Part shown: one piece after another, positions 1 through 8,536 of the stretch
Numbering within the stretch: the stretch's first letter is position 1
Layout: each line of letters opens with the position of its first letter
Source: Pradoshia eiseniae
GTDB lineage: Bacteria > Bacillota > Bacilli > Bacillales > Pradoshiaceae
Reading direction: 5' to 3'
Length of the DNA: 52,384 bases
NCBI RefSeq assembly: GCF_002946355.1
Contig: NZ_PKOZ01000016.1
Span: 1 to 52,384 of the forward strand
The notes under the pieces: generated by a model
Told to the model about the DNA's origin: nothing
The model's database searches: none
What the model saw: only the letters and a program-made list of their open reading frames with translations
Program-made: the position numbers and the translations under genes

Positions 1-51
1 TCTTTTGTGAATTATATACTATTATTCCTTATATATCCAAAAATCTCCAAC

Positions 52-137
52 TCACTCTTGAGCTAACCTGCCCCTTTTGTTCTATAAGAAATTCAATAGA
101 AAAAGGCAATTAATCCTTCTTAGATTATTGTCCCTGT
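52..137. repeat. Island intergenic repeat, copy A
   Basis: Box a (GCTAACCTGCCCCTTTT, 62-78) and box b (TTAATCCTTCTTAGATTATT, beginning at 110) are both present and about 30 bases apart. The same two boxes recur in the next 2 kb between small genes. This copy lies beyond the last small gene seen, so a further gene of the series probably lies left of the window. Function unknown. Confidence 0.7.
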
Positions 138-140
138 TTG

Positions 141-353
141 TGTGCGTACGCTTCTTTACAATGATTTCGGACTTGCAATGCAATGCTTTGTTTTGAGTTT
201 TGTACATTGTCTTACGTAAAACTATTCATTCTTGTTAGATTATTTTTTAACCATTAACTGTCACATATAAAGCACATTAATCAAAAAATATCCCCTTAAA
301 AATCTTGTGGGAAATTTTAAGAGGAGTTTTTTGTAACTATAATATAAAAATAT
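141..353. other. AT-rich non-coding stretch
   Basis: I see no convincing reading frame with a ribosome site here. It lies between repeat copy A and the stop codon of the first small leftward gene. It may hold that gene's terminator, but no clear GC-rich stem followed by T residues is visible. Confidence 0.4.
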
Positions 354-530
354 TTAATAATTTTTTTCTTTAGGTGTATAAAGCATTAATAAAACACCTA
401 TCATCATACAAATAAATCCACCAAGATCATCAACTATCAATGAAAATCGTTCTGGGTAGTATATTTTAACTAAACCTAAAAAAACTAGAAACGCAACTCC
501 AATAAAATTTATAATTCTCTTCTTAGTCAT
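354..530 (-). CDS. Small two-helix membrane protein (58 aa), unknown
   Basis: A 58-residue reading frame starting with ATG at 530. Two hydrophobic stretches (about residues 6-24 and 31-51) flank a short polar segment rich in charged residues and aromatics, and the ends are lysine-rich, so a small hairpin-like membrane protein is predicted. A purine-rich GGAATG lies just upstream but is a weak ribosome site. It is the leftmost of four small leftward genes separated by copies of a dispersed repeat. I do not recognise the family. Small membrane proteins of this kind occur as orphan or immunity-type genes in Bacillus islands, but nothing here proves such a role. Codon use is very AT-rich, unlike the genes to the right of 2.7 kb. 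Confidence 0.45.
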   Translation of the reverse strand: MTKKRIINFIGVAFLVFLGLVKIYYPERFSLIVDDLGGFICMMIGVLLMLYTPKEKNY

Positions 531-659
531 AATTTACATTCCTAACTTTTTCATTTTAATATCTTGCAAGTGTTAAATATGCCTTTGGATACTCTGTTTA
601 TTATTAGGTGTTACTGTTAATTTACCACCTATATATATGTCCCCTTATTTCTTCAATTT

Positions 660-753
660 TTTTAATCCTTCTTTCGCTAACCTGCCCCTTTTCTACAATA
701 GGGAATTCAAAAAAAGAGAGCATTAATCTTCCTTGATCAATACCCTCGTTAGT
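660..753. repeat. Island intergenic repeat, copy B
   Basis: Box a at 676-692 (GCTAACCTGCCCCTTTT, identical to copy A) is preceded by AATCCTTCTT, and box b follows at 723-752 (TTAATCTTCCTTGATCAATA then CCC). It separates the genes at 354-530 and 769-939. Confidence 0.7.
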
Positions 754-768
754 TCGATAAGCAATATG

Positions 769-939
769 TTATTTGTTAGGCTTGGAAACAAAATATGAGC
801 TAGTACCAATTAGGCCACCACCGATCATAGCAAGTGTCGTACCGACTATAACCCAAAGCGTGGATAAAAAAGTGGATACATATATTCCTAGCATAAATAT
901 GATTAAGCCAACACAATTCAAGATATGAACCTTTCTCAA
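769..939 (-). CDS. Small two-helix membrane protein (56 aa), unknown
   Basis: A 56-residue reading frame starting at TTG (937-939) with a good ribosome site GGGGTGGCG just upstream on the minus strand. The start is a basic MRKVHIL, then two hydrophobic segments (about residues 7-22 and 27-47) with a glycine-rich turn, and a short SKPNK tail. This is the layout of a small integral membrane protein with both ends probably inside. It does not match a family I can name. Repeat copies lie on both sides (660-753 and 984-1113). Size and topology resemble the neighbour at 354-530, though the two are not obviously homologous. Confidence 0.55.
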   Translation of the reverse strand: MRKVHILNCVGLIIFMLGIYVSTFLSTLWVIVGTTLAMIGGGLIGTSSYFVSKPNK

Positions 940-983
940 ATCCGCCACCCCGTTTCTATTAGCTAAATTATACCACTTATTAT

Positions 984-1113
984 TGAGGTAACCTGCCCTT
1001 TAGCTGCATAATAAAAAAGACTGATTACAGCCTTGATATTGATGTAATGACCCTGTTTCTTTGAATTCTATACATAAAGACGTTAATCCTTCTTGGATCA
1101 ACACCCCTGATAG
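984..1113. repeat. Island intergenic repeat, copy C
   Basis: Box a (GGTAACCTGCCCTTT, 987-1001) and box b (1083-1113, TTAATCCTTCTTGGATCAAC then ACCCC) are present with a longer spacer than in copies A and B. The copy lies between the genes at 769-939 and 1162-1527. Confidence 0.65.
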
Positions 1114-1161
1114 TTTAACTACGTTTCTTCACAAACTAACTGACTTCACAATCTGCGTTCG

Positions 1162-1527
1162 TTACAGGTAGCTTATCGAGTTTACATAGTACACAAAGAT
1201 ACCAATAATGATGATTTCACTTATGAGTGTTAAAAGATATTGCTTTGAATCTTTTAAATACTTCCACTCCAATATAGTTTGAAGCCCCATTAGTGCGGTC
1301 AAAAAGAAAATATAATTCCATTTTAGAATGGTATCATTCTCTTTTGAAAGGGCAAAAATAAAAGTGAACAAAAAGAGACCCATTATGATTGTTCGCCCCC
1401 ATTGATTCATTCTTTTGCCAGAAGTCTCCGAAACATCTTTTTTCTTTATACCTAAAAATCTTCCTATCATCTTCTCTGCAAGAATTACCAATAAAATTAA
1501 CATAATAAAAGTCATTAAACTCATCAT
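1162..1527 (-). CDS. DUF4181-like membrane protein (121 aa)
   Basis: The open frame extends to 1614, but the ribosome site GGAGAGAG (1531-1538) points to ATG at 1527 (or the adjacent ATG at 1524), giving about 121 residues. There are four hydrophobic segments. After the first comes a loop with basic residues (IKKKD), and near the C terminus is the tract LEWKYLKDSKQYLLT followed by a last helix. This layout, and the EWKY motif before the final helix, recall the DUF4181 family of small Bacillus membrane proteins, which has no known function. The assignment is from memory of the family pattern and is moderately sure. It sits among other small leftward genes separated by repeats. DUF4181 genes are often found in variable Bacillus islands. 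Confidence 0.7.
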   Translation of the reverse strand: MMSLMTFIMLILLVILAEKMIGRFLGIKKKDVSETSGKRMNQWGRTIIMGLFLFTFIFALSKENDTILKWNYIFFLTALMGLQTILEWKYLKDSKQYLLTLISEIIIIGIFVYYVNSISYL

Positions 1528-1597
1528 TAACTCTCTCCATTTATTTTTATTAGTCACAGCTTCAAAGCTATAACAATATAATTCGGTATGTATGTCA

Positions 1598-1640
1598 ACA
1601 AATCCTTCTTGCACTAAACTGCCCCTTTAGCTCTATAAAG
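1598..1640. repeat. Island intergenic repeat, copy D (box a only)
   Basis: AAATCCTTCTTGCACTAAAC then TGCCCCTTTAG, a diverged box a with its CCTTCTT lead-in. Box b was not found. It lies in the short gap between the genes at 1162-1527 and 1650-2090. Confidence 0.6.
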
Positions 1641-1649
1641 AAAATTCTA

Positions 1650-2090
1650 TCAATATTCAACTATATTTAACCATTGACCATCAGGACCTATAGTTATGTG
1701 AGGAACTTTGTTTGTTTCAAATTTATCGTATATATCAATGTTTTCCTTGCTTATTTTATTTAAAAGTTGAGATACATCTAACTCCGAAAAAACTAAAAAA
1801 TCCATTGTTGTTGACCTTAAATAAAAATCGTATATATATTGTTTTTTACTATCCTTCACATATCCTAAAAAACCTATTGTTCTTGGGAAACTCCTCCATA
1901 AAGGAATTTTAATCTTATTTATTAAAATAAAATCATCTGACAGTTGGTTTAACAATTCTTCTTCCCAATCAGGAATAATCGCATAAATATAACATTCTTG
2001 CTTATAAATATCTTTGATTACATCAACAAACTCCTGCTCTTCTATTTCCTCTTCAAGCAATCTTTCAGTTACCTTTGGTATGATTTCCAC
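1650..2090 (-). CDS. Hypothetical acidic soluble protein (146 aa)
   Basis: The frame opens at GTG 2099, but AGAGGTG overlaps that codon. The in-frame GTG at 2090 is six bases after AGAGGTG and is the better start. There is no signal peptide or membrane segment. Residues near the N terminus are strongly acidic (ERLLEEEIEEQEFVDV), and the C terminus ends in a compact HITIGPDGQWLNIVEY tract. I recognise no enzyme motif. Small acidic single-domain proteins in repeat-separated clusters are sometimes immunity proteins of polymorphic toxins, but no toxin gene is visible, so this is only a possibility. Transcribed in the same direction as the other island genes. Confidence 0.6.
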   Translation of the reverse strand: MEIIPKVTERLLEEEIEEQEFVDVIKDIYKQECYIYAIIPDWEEELLNQLSDDFILINKIKIPLWRSFPRTIGFLGYVKDSKKQYIYDFYLRSTTMDFLVFSELDVSQLLNKISKENIDIYDKFETNKVPHITIGPDGQWLNIVEY

Positions 2091-2132
2091 TCTAATCACC
2101 TCTTTGTTAATATTATTCGATTAGATTAGAAT

Positions 2133-2172
2133 GCTTTCCTTCTTCCGCTAACCTGCTCCTTATGTTCAAGAA
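2133..2172. repeat. Island intergenic repeat, copy E (box a)
   Basis: CCTTCTTCCGCTAACCTGCT then CCTTATGTTCAAG, a near match to box a of copies A and B (core at 2147-2161). It lies just upstream of the gene at 1650-2090 and is the rightmost copy of the series. Confidence 0.6.
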
Positions 2173-2282
2173 ACTTCTCCCCGCCCTTGTCCATAAAACA
2201 GATAGCTGGTCCCCTTTTTCAAAGGAAAAAACATAGACAGCCTTTATTCCAATAGTTCAGAATCGTTGTCAAGTTATTTATA

Positions 2283-2311
2283 TTGATTAATTAATTCAGA
2301 AAATATATAAT
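2283..2311 (+). promoter_or_regulatory. Likely sigma-A promoter of the MerR/mpfA pair
   Basis: TTGATT (2283-2288), a 17-base spacer, and a perfect TATAAT (2306-2311). It precedes the GGAGGGA ribosome site at 2338-2344. Confidence 0.6.
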
Positions 2312-2350
2312 CTAAAGAAACCATCACGTTATAGTTTGGAGGGACTCCTA

Positions 2351-2748
2351 ATGGGGCAAAGAAACTAAGAATCGGTGAATTATCCAAAGCAACCAATGTC
2401 ACCAAAAGGACCATTGATTATTATACAAACCTCGGCCTGCTAGCAGCTGAGAGATCCCCCTCCAATTATCGGCTTTATAATGAATCTGCCATCGATAGAC
2501 TGCTATTTATCGAGGAATGCAAACAAAAACAGCTATCCCTGACTGATATAAAGAAGGAATTGATAGACCGATATGCCGAGGAAATCGATGTCCAAGAAAT
2601 ACGGGCTAAAATCCAAGACATTGAACAAGAAGTATCCACGCTCATTAACCAAATGGGCCGAGATCAGGAAGTCGTCAAGAAGCACATTGACAGTACTCGC
2701 TTGATTCAATCCATGCAGCTGCTGATGCTGCTGCTCACTAAAACATAA
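2351..2748 (+). pseudogene. MerR-family regulator, 5' end out of frame
   Basis: The translated body reads KKLRIGELSKATNV, then TKRTIDYYTNLGLL, a classic MerR winged helix-turn-helix DNA-binding domain, followed by a coiled-coil dimerisation helix and an end at 2748. The only ATG with a ribosome site (GGAGGGA 2338-2344, ATG 2351) is in a different frame and meets TAA after five codons. In the body frame a stop lies at 2332-2334 and no ATG, GTG or TTG precedes the domain. Adding one base in the G run at 2353-2356 would restore a normal start of the type MGAKKLRIGEL. So this is either a one-base deletion that breaks the gene or a sequencing error in a homopolymer. It is followed 47 bases later by mpfA. 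A MerR gene next to this exporter gene is also the B. subtilis arrangement (yhdQ-yhdP). Confidence 0.8.
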
Positions 2749-2757
2749 CTATAATAC

Positions 2758-2798
2758 AGGAGGTGTACGTCTTACCCTAGCCGTAAGACTGCCATTTG
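2758..2798 (+). promoter_or_regulatory. Ribosome site separated from TTG start by a hairpin
   Basis: AGGAGGTG (2758-2765) is followed by a perfect 7-bp inverted repeat, GTCTTAC (2769-2775) and GTAAGAC (2783-2789), with a 7-base loop, then TGCCAT and the TTG start (2796). An in-frame TAA at 2784-2786 rules out any earlier start in that frame. The linear spacing of about 30 bases is too long for initiation, but folding the hairpin leaves about 9 bases, which is ideal. The palindrome could instead be a DNA operator. Confidence 0.65.
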
Positions 2799-4085
2799 AC
2801 TACCATTTATTTAATTGCGTTTGTTATTCTCATCATCTTGACCGCCTTTTTCGTAGCGACCGAGTTCGCCATCGTAAAGGTGCGCTCTTCAAAGATTGAC
2901 CAGCTTGTCGCAGAAGGCAGGAAAGGGGCATTATCCGCCAAGAAGGTGACCACACATTTGGATGAATACTTATCTGCCTGCCAGCTTGGGATTACCGTTA
3001 CCGCACTCGGTCTCGGGTGGATTGGGGAACCAACCTTTGAGGTCATCCTTAACCCATTGTTTGCGCTGCTGGGGCTTGATGTTCAAGTCACCCATGTAAT
3101 CTCACTTGCCGCAGCTTTCATCATCGTGACGTTTATTCACGTGGTCGTTGGTGAACTTGCGCCTAAGACAATTGCCATCCAGAAGGCTGAATCAATGACC
3201 TTATTTTTGGCACCGTTGATCATATGGTTCTATCGAATCTTGTACCCATTCATCTGGCTTTTGAATGGATCCGCTCGCCTGCTCGTCAAACTGATTGGAT
3301 TTCAGCCAGCTTCTGAGCATGACACAAGCTATTCAGAGGAAGAACTGCGCCTATTGCTTGCAGACAGCTACAAAAAGGGATCCATCAATAAGAATGAATA
3401 CAAATATGTAAACAATATCTTTGAATTTGACGAGCGGAAAGCAAGAGAAATCATGGTTCCGCGTACGGAAATTGTTAGCATTTCAAAGGACGATTCCATT
3501 GAAGAAGTATTCTCCATTATTCAAGAGGAGCGCTATACACGTTTCCCGGTAGAGGATGGAGACAAAGATAATATCATCGGATTCTTGAATGCGAAAGAAT
3601 TCCTGACTGAGATGCACCTGAAGAAGGATGTAACGCTCGAATCATTGATCAGCCCAGTAATCAGCGTCATTGAAACAATTCCAATCCATGACCTCCTTGT
3701 GAAAATGCAAAAGGAACGCACTCATATCGCCATCTTAATCGATGAGTATGGCGGAACTTCCGGATTGGTAACCGCTGAGGATATCATTGAGGAAATTGTC
3801 GGGGAAATTCGTGATGAATTTGACGAAACCGAAGTACCAGATGTCCGCAAAGTCGGTACTGACCATTATATCGTGAGCGGTAAGCTCCTTATTGATGACA
3901 TCAATGAGCTGCTTGGAATTCAAATCTCCAATGAGGTTGTTGATACAATCGGGGGCTGGTTCCTATCTAGCCATTTCGAAATTCAGGATAGCTCTGCTGT
4001 TGAAGAAGAGGGCTTTATCTTTAAAATCCATGAGCATGAGGGTAACCACATTCATTATCTCGATATCAAAAAAGCCGATAAATAA
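2796..4085 (+). CDS. mpfA: Mg2+ exporter, CNNM/CorC type (YhdP/MpfA-like)
   Basis: A 429-residue integral membrane protein of the hemolysin C / CNNM family. In B. subtilis its relative YhdP (MpfA) exports Mg2+. The N-terminal DUF21 domain (residues 1-165) has hydrophobic helices and the conserved GELAPK at 119-124. A tandem CBS pair follows (about 218-335), beginning [12 protein letters not shown] and containing [11 protein letters not shown], and a CorC_HlyC domain closes the protein (about 345-425, including DTIGGWFL). The start is TTG at 2796 because a stop codon lies four codons upstream in frame. It follows a damaged MerR gene by 47 bases and probably shares its promoter. Substrate is inferred from the family. 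Paralogs YrkA, YugS and YhdT exist in B. subtilis, so the exact ortholog is not certain. Confidence 0.88.
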   Translation: MTTIYLIAFVILIILTAFFVATEFAIVKVRSSKIDQLVAEGRKGALSAKKVTTHLDEYLSACQLGITVTALGLGWIGEPTFEVILNPLFALLGLDVQVTHVISLAAAFIIVTFIHVVVGELAPKTIAIQKAESMTLFLAPLIIWFYRILYPFIWLLNGSARLLVKLIGFQPASEHDTSYSEEELRLLLADSYKKGSINKNEYKYVNNIFEFDERKAREIMVPRTEIVSISKDDSIEEVFSIIQEERYTRFPVEDGDKDNIIGFLNAKEFLTEMHLKKDVTLESLISPVISVIETIPIHDLLVKMQKERTHIAILIDEYGGTSGLVTAEDIIEEIVGEIRDEFDETEVPDVRKVGTDHYIVSGKLLIDDINELLGIQISNEVVDTIGGWFLSSHFEIQDSSAVEEEGFIFKIHEHEGNHIHYLDIKKADK

Positions 4086-4089
4086 TAAG

Positions 4090-4126
4090 AAAAGCCGATT
4101 CCGTAACCTGGAATCGGCTCTTTATT
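4090..4126. terminator. Terminator shared by mpfA and cse60
   Basis: AGCCGATTCC (4093-4102) pairs with GGAATCGGCT (4110-4119) around a 7-base loop. CTTTATTT follows on the plus strand, and AAAA precedes it, which reads as T residues on the minus strand. Confidence 0.85.
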
Positions 4127-4307
4127 TACGATAAATGACCATTGCGCTAAAACAATAGATTTGATTTTCTTCGTCCTCTTCTCCAAAAGCGGCAATCTCA
4201 TACTTAATGTCGACAATCTGGTCTTCCCTGATTTGTCCCAGGAAATAATTCATCCCGTTCTCCAAATCTTTTTCATGTTCATAATCAAACATTTTCACCT
4301 GTATCAT
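4122..4307 (-). CDS. cse60: Sporulation protein Cse60
   Basis: A 61-residue protein starting MIQVKMFDYEHEKDLENGMN and ending NQIYCFSAMVIYRK. Both ends match what I recall of Cse60, a small protein made in the mother cell under sigma-E in B. subtilis, whose molecular role is unknown. The start ATG is preceded by GGAGG and GGAGAG. I looked for a sigma-E promoter upstream (4320-4400) and saw no clear consensus. It converges with mpfA on a shared hairpin terminator. Confidence 0.85.
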   Translation of the reverse strand: MIQVKMFDYEHEKDLENGMNYFLGQIREDQIVDIKYEIAAFGEEDEENQIYCFSAMVIYRK

Positions 4308-4441
4308 CGGCTCTCCTGCCTCCTTTTATGACAGTCATAGCCAAATCATTTGAATTTTATACACAATTGTAAGATTATATGTTCACGCTGAACGGGTGAC
4401 CTTATTTTATTGATCTTCGCACATATTTAGGGGAATTTACC

Positions 4442-4490
4442 TTCAAAAAAAGAACAATAAGACACTTCACTAATGAACGTCTTATTGTCC
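4442..4490 (-). terminator. Terminator of the lipoprotein gene
   Basis: ACAATAAGAC (4454-4463) pairs with GTCTTATTGT (4479-4488). The run of A at 4445-4451 reads as TTCTTTTTTT after the stem on the minus strand. Confidence 0.8.
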
Positions 4491-4559
4491 CTACTTATAT
4501 TTCTAAATATGGTCCTCTCCAACTCTTGTTCATTTGGAAATTCCAAAACGACCTCATAC

Positions 4560-5435
4560 TTATTCTTCCATACCTTCAAGATGCGTTACGATTTCAAGCA
4601 TTTTAATTGGATCCGCTACTTCTGAAACAGAATAAACGATTGTTCCCTCCTGCCAGGAAATTCGATTATCTTCTGCCTTCTGATCGTCAACGTTCACTTT
4701 TACTGAGCCATACTTATCAGGTGCAGGAAGCGTATTGCTTTCCAAATAGTCAACCATACGTTTCGCGAGCGGCACGTAGTCATTGTTACCTTCTATATTG
4801 TTGGCTTGGATCTGAAGATACCATCTTCCCTCATGCCAATTCAACCATTTATGACCCGCGCCACCCTCTTCAAACCCTGTAATAGAATGGCCGAGATCAA
4901 TCTCATTTCCTGTCTGGATATCCTCAGGAGAAATGTAGCCTATCTTAGATTCCGCCTCCTGAGCGGTCTCATATTGCTTGGCCTCTATGACAGCAATTGG
5001 CTTAGCACTACTAATATTATTCAATTCTTCATCATTGACCGGGATGGTTTTCTTACTTTCGAAAAAGATAACACGATACATATCATTCTCCGAATGGATT
5101 GCTGCGCTTAGCTGCATGTCTGCAGATGACATTGGTAGTTGCTTTGGCAGCTTAGGCGGCAAACTGCTTTGAAGCTGCTTCTTAACAGATGCAATTACTT
5201 CTTCTTCAGTTAATGTGACGTTATTAGCATCATCTTCATCGGTTTTTGAAGGATTCTCAGGAGAGGAGAGGTTTTCTTCCATTGCATTTTCTTGATCTTT
5301 TTCATTTGTTGATTTTTCCGTATTGGCTGGTTGGTCAGATTCTTTTGTAACCGGTTCTGTAGTGGCATTTCCCTCTGTGCAGCCAGCAAGGCAGATGAAA
5401 GTTAGACATACGGCGATTGACACCTGTTTCTTCAT
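4560..5435 (-). CDS. Lipoprotein of unknown function (291 aa)
   Basis: The N terminus MKKQVSIAVCLTFICLAGCT is a type II signal peptide with lipobox LAGC (lipid-modified Cys19). A low-complexity, acidic and Asn/Thr-rich linker follows (about residues 22-75), then a folded domain to the end. That domain contains a repeated pattern of strands with tryptophans (HKWLNWHEGRWYLQI) and near the end ISWQEGTIVYSVSE. This suggests an extracytoplasmic beta-rich domain tethered to the membrane. I do not recognise the family beyond a general resemblance to Bacillus lipoproteins of unknown role. Ribosome site GGAGGAGAAAG precedes ATG at 5435. It is monocistronic, with its own terminator at 4442-4490 and leuS upstream ending in a separate terminator. 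Confidence 0.8.
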   Translation of the reverse strand: MKKQVSIAVCLTFICLAGCTEGNATTEPVTKESDQPANTEKSTNEKDQENAMEENLSSPENPSKTDEDDANNVTLTEEEVIASVKKQLQSSLPPKLPKQLPMSSADMQLSAAIHSENDMYRVIFFESKKTIPVNDEELNNISSAKPIAVIEAKQYETAQEAESKIGYISPEDIQTGNEIDLGHSITGFEEGGAGHKWLNWHEGRWYLQIQANNIEGNNDYVPLAKRMVDYLESNTLPAPDKYGSVKVNVDDQKAEDNRISWQEGTIVYSVSEVADPIKMLEIVTHLEGMEE

Positions 5436-5590
5436 TTACTTTCTCCTCCTTTCTGGTCATTTACCACTCGGGATGCCCTATAAACAAGTATTGAATAATT
5501 GTTATAAAGGTAATAAAATCAATAGCCTTGTTTATTTTTGAAGCTATTCCAATCGTTTATCCCTGTCTTATGATTTAACCAATAATGACT

Positions 5591-5622
5591 AAAAAAACCG
5601 GCTGTCCAATGGGTCAGCCGAT
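5591..5622 (-). terminator. leuS terminator
   Basis: On the minus strand, CGGCTG and CAGCCG (5615-5620 and 5599-5604) form a stem with further inner CC/GG pairs, followed by the T run given by A residues at 5591-5597. Confidence 0.75.
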
Positions 5623-5635
5623 TTTTGCCTACTAC

Positions 5636-8050
5636 TTAGTTTGCAACAATATTAACGAGTTTTCCAGGGATTGCGATTACCTTACGAACGGTTTTACCAT
5701 CGATTTGCTCAATGACTTTGCCGTTCTCCATAACGGTTTTCTCCATCTCTTCCTTCGAAATATCCGCAGGAACTTGAAGCTTCGCTCTTACCTTACCGTT
5801 GATTTGAATAACGATTTCCACTTCGTTATCAACTAGCTTGCTTTCATCATAGGCTGGCCAAGATGCATAGGCAAGCGTATCATTATGGCCAAGTCTGCTC
5901 CACAGCTCTTCTGTGATATGCGGGCAGATTGGGGAAAGAAGCTTCACAAAGCCTTCCATGAATTGAATTGGCAGTATATCTGCTTTATAGGCTTCATTAA
6001 TGAAGACCATCATTTGAGAAATGGCTGTGTTGAAGTGCAAGTTCTCAAGGTCTTCTGTAACTTTTTTCACAGTTTGGTGATATACCTTCTCAAGGTGAGT
6101 ATCCGCAGATTCAGTAATCTTATCATTTACTGTGCCATCCTCATTAATGTAGAGTCTCCATACACGATCAAGGAAACGTCTTGAGCCGTCAAGACCGTTG
6201 GTAGACCAGGCAATCGACGCATCAAGCGGTCCCATGAACATTTCATAGAGACGAAGCGTGTCAGCGCCATGGCTTTCTACGATATCATCCGGGTTCACAA
6301 CATTGCCTTTCGACTTACTCATCTTTTCGTTGTTTTCACCAAGAATCATTCCTTGGTTAAACAGCTTTTGGAATGGTTCCTTCGTTGGCACCACGCCGAT
6401 ATCATAAAGGAATTTATGCCAGAAACGAGCGTAAAGCAAATGTAGTACCGCATGCTCTGCCCCGCCGATATACGTATCAACCGGAAGCCAATGCTTCAAT
6501 TTTTCCGGATCCGCAATAGCTTCTGGATTTTTCGGGTCGATATAGCGCAGGAAGTACCAGCAGCTGCCCGCCCATTGTGGCATAGTGTTTGTTTCGCGTC
6601 TGCCCTTGCGTCCTGTTTCAGGATCCGTTACATTCACCCACTCATCAATGATTGCAAGCGGTGATTCACCTGTTCCTGATGGCTTGATTTCTGATGTTTT
6701 TGGAAGCACAAGCGGAAGCTCTGATTCAGGGACCGCTGACATCGCGCCATCTTCCCAGTGAATGATTGGGATAGGCTCTCCCCAGTAACGCTGACGGGAG
6801 AAGTTCCAGTCACGAAGGCGATACGTTATTTTCTTCTCGCCGATGCCTTTTTCTTCAAGCCATGCAATCATCTTTTGAATGGCTTCCTCTTTCTTCAAAC
6901 CATTCAAGAAGTCAGAGTTAACATGCTCTCCCTCACCTGCATAAGCTTCTTTTTCGATATCTCCGCCTGCGACAACCTCACGGATTGGAAGATCAAATTT
7001 CTTCGCGAATTCATAATCACGCTCATCATGCGCAGGAACCGCCATAATCGCGCCTGTTCCATAGCTCATTAGGACATAATCGGCAATCCACACAGGGATT
7101 TTCTCGCCGTTTGCCGGATTAACGGCATAAGCGCCAGTGAATACACCCGTTTTCTCCTTCGATAGCTCTGTTCTCTCAAGATCGCTCTTCGATTGGATGG
7201 ACTGCTTGTATTCTTCCACCTGTGCTTTTTGCGCCTCAGTCGTAATCTCTTCTACGAGCGGATGCTCTGGAGACAATACTGCATATGTTGCTCCAAACAA
7301 AGTGTCAGGGCGTGTCGTGAAGACTGTGAATGCCTTGTCTGAGCCATCAATGCTGAAGTTTACGGATGCCCCTTCTGAACGGCCGATCCAGTTGCGCTGC
7401 ATATCTTTAATGCTTTCTGGCCAATCAAGCTCCTCCAAGTCCTCAATCAGGCGGTCCGCATAAGCCGTGATTTTCAAAATCCATTGGCGCATCGGTTTTC
7501 TGATAACCGGATGGCCGCCACGCTCACTTTTGCCGTCAATGACCTCTTCATTTGCCAAAACGGTACCAAGAGCTGGGCACCAGTTGACAGGGATTTCATC
7601 CATATAAGCAAGCCCTTTTTCATAAAGCTTCAGGAAAATCCATTGTGTCCATTTATAATAATCAGGATCTGTCGTATTAATTTCACGGTCCCAATCATAA
7701 GAGAATCCAAGGGATTTAATTTGGCGCTTAAACGTCTCGATATTCTTTGCCGTAAATTCCTCTGGGTCATTCCCTGTATCAAGCGCATATTGCTCTGCCG
7801 GCAGGCCGAATGCATCCCAGCCAATTGGATGAAGAACATTATAGCCCTGCATCCGCTTCAAGCGGGAGAGAATATCCGTCGCTGTATATCCTTCCGGATG
7901 CCCAACATGAAGACCTGCTCCAGATGGATACGGGAACATATCCAATGCGTAAAATTTACTTTTTCCTACCTGATCGGTCGTTTTGAATGTTTTATGCTCT
8001 TCCCAATAAGATTGCCACTTCTTTTCAATCTCTTTATGGTTGAAACTCAT
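5636..8050 (-). CDS. leuS: Leucyl-tRNA synthetase
   Basis: Class Ia aminoacyl-tRNA synthetase that charges tRNA-Leu in the cytoplasm. The 804-residue length is normal for bacteria. The HIGH-type motif is HVGH at 48-51 in [14 protein letters not shown], and the KMSKS motif is at 576-580. The editing (CP1) domain between them shows TTRPDT (245-250) and [12 protein letters not shown] (338-349), the region that hydrolyses mischarged tRNA. A tryptophan-rich [12 protein letters not shown] (495-506) and the C-terminal anticodon-binding and tail domains follow. The start ATG at 8050 has GGAGGAATTTAGG before it. Expression is controlled by a T-box leader directly upstream (8108-8375) that reads uncharged tRNA-Leu. 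It ends in its own terminator. Confidence 0.98.
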   Translation of the reverse strand: MSFNHKEIEKKWQSYWEEHKTFKTTDQVGKSKFYALDMFPYPSGAGLHVGHPEGYTATDILSRLKRMQGYNVLHPIGWDAFGLPAEQYALDTGNDPEEFTAKNIETFKRQIKSLGFSYDWDREINTTDPDYYKWTQWIFLKLYEKGLAYMDEIPVNWCPALGTVLANEEVIDGKSERGGHPVIRKPMRQWILKITAYADRLIEDLEELDWPESIKDMQRNWIGRSEGASVNFSIDGSDKAFTVFTTRPDTLFGATYAVLSPEHPLVEEITTEAQKAQVEEYKQSIQSKSDLERTELSKEKTGVFTGAYAVNPANGEKIPVWIADYVLMSYGTGAIMAVPAHDERDYEFAKKFDLPIREVVAGGDIEKEAYAGEGEHVNSDFLNGLKKEEAIQKMIAWLEEKGIGEKKITYRLRDWNFSRQRYWGEPIPIIHWEDGAMSAVPESELPLVLPKTSEIKPSGTGESPLAIIDEWVNVTDPETGRKGRRETNTMPQWAGSCWYFLRYIDPKNPEAIADPEKLKHWLPVDTYIGGAEHAVLHLLYARFWHKFLYDIGVVPTKEPFQKLFNQGMILGENNEKMSKSKGNVVNPDDIVESHGADTLRLYEMFMGPLDASIAWSTNGLDGSRRFLDRVWRLYINEDGTVNDKITESADTHLEKVYHQTVKKVTEDLENLHFNTAISQMMVFINEAYKADILPIQFMEGFVKLLSPICPHITEELWSRLGHNDTLAYASWPAYDESKLVDNEVEIVIQINGKVRAKLQVPADISKEEMEKTVMENGKVIEQIDGKTVRKVIAIPGKLVNIVAN

Positions 8051-8107
8051 CCTAAATTCCTCCTACAAAATCAAATTTCAAGCGTCTTTTAGTTTTACAC
8101 CTGAATA

Positions 8108-8375
8108 TAAAAAAGCCTCTCATCCCAAAAAGAAGGGACGAGAGGCTATTCATTATTAGCTTATACCCGCGGTACCACCCTAGTTGACGTTATATATCAT
8201 ACGTCCGGCTCAAAGTCTTTAACGCTGATCTGCGGCAGTCCTTACTGATCGCTGTTCACGACTGCAACTCAAGGGGGAGTTCATCATGCCGCACTATTGG
8301 CTCGCACCATCCGCCAACTCTCTAAAAATTACGTGCATCATTACTGGTCCCTATCAAAGTTATTAAAAAATATAT
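8108..8375 (-). promoter_or_regulatory. T-box leader of leuS (specifier CUC)
   Basis: On the minus strand the leader holds a stem I region with AGAGAGTTGG and GGTGCGAGCC, then GAACTC, whose CTC (8277-8279) fits the leucine specifier position, then the T-box AGGGTGGTACCGCGG (8167-8181). It ends in a terminator stem AGCCTCTCATCCC (8114-8126) with GGGACGAGAGGCT (8135-8147) and a T run. Uncharged tRNA-Leu would stabilise the antiterminator and let transcription enter leuS. Confidence 0.93.
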
Positions 8376-8381
8376 ACCTAC

Positions 8382-8410
8382 ATTGTATGTAAATCATCTT
8401 GAAAGTGCAA
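8382..8410 (-). promoter_or_regulatory. Promoter of the leuS leader
   Basis: TTGCAC (8405-8410), a 17-base spacer and TACAAT (8382-8387) on the minus strand, about 10 bases before the leader begins. Confidence 0.65.
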
Positions 8411-8536
8411 GTCCATTCTATGCTGTTTTTTCCATTTTGGCCAGAAGAGCAAGAAGGTATACCAGCAGGACAAACTTTTGAATACTAGCAAGGAGCTAAT
8501 CTGCCTACAAGTCTTCCTATCATGTTTATCTCCCCC

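Noticed and set aside
4308..4440. Sigma-E promoter for cse60
   Set aside because: Expected from the family, but no stretch matched both hexamers with acceptable spacing, so it is not listed.
7484..8092. Long plus-strand open frame of about 200 codons
   Set aside because: It is antisense to the conserved leuS 5' half, has no ribosome site and no recognisable domain.
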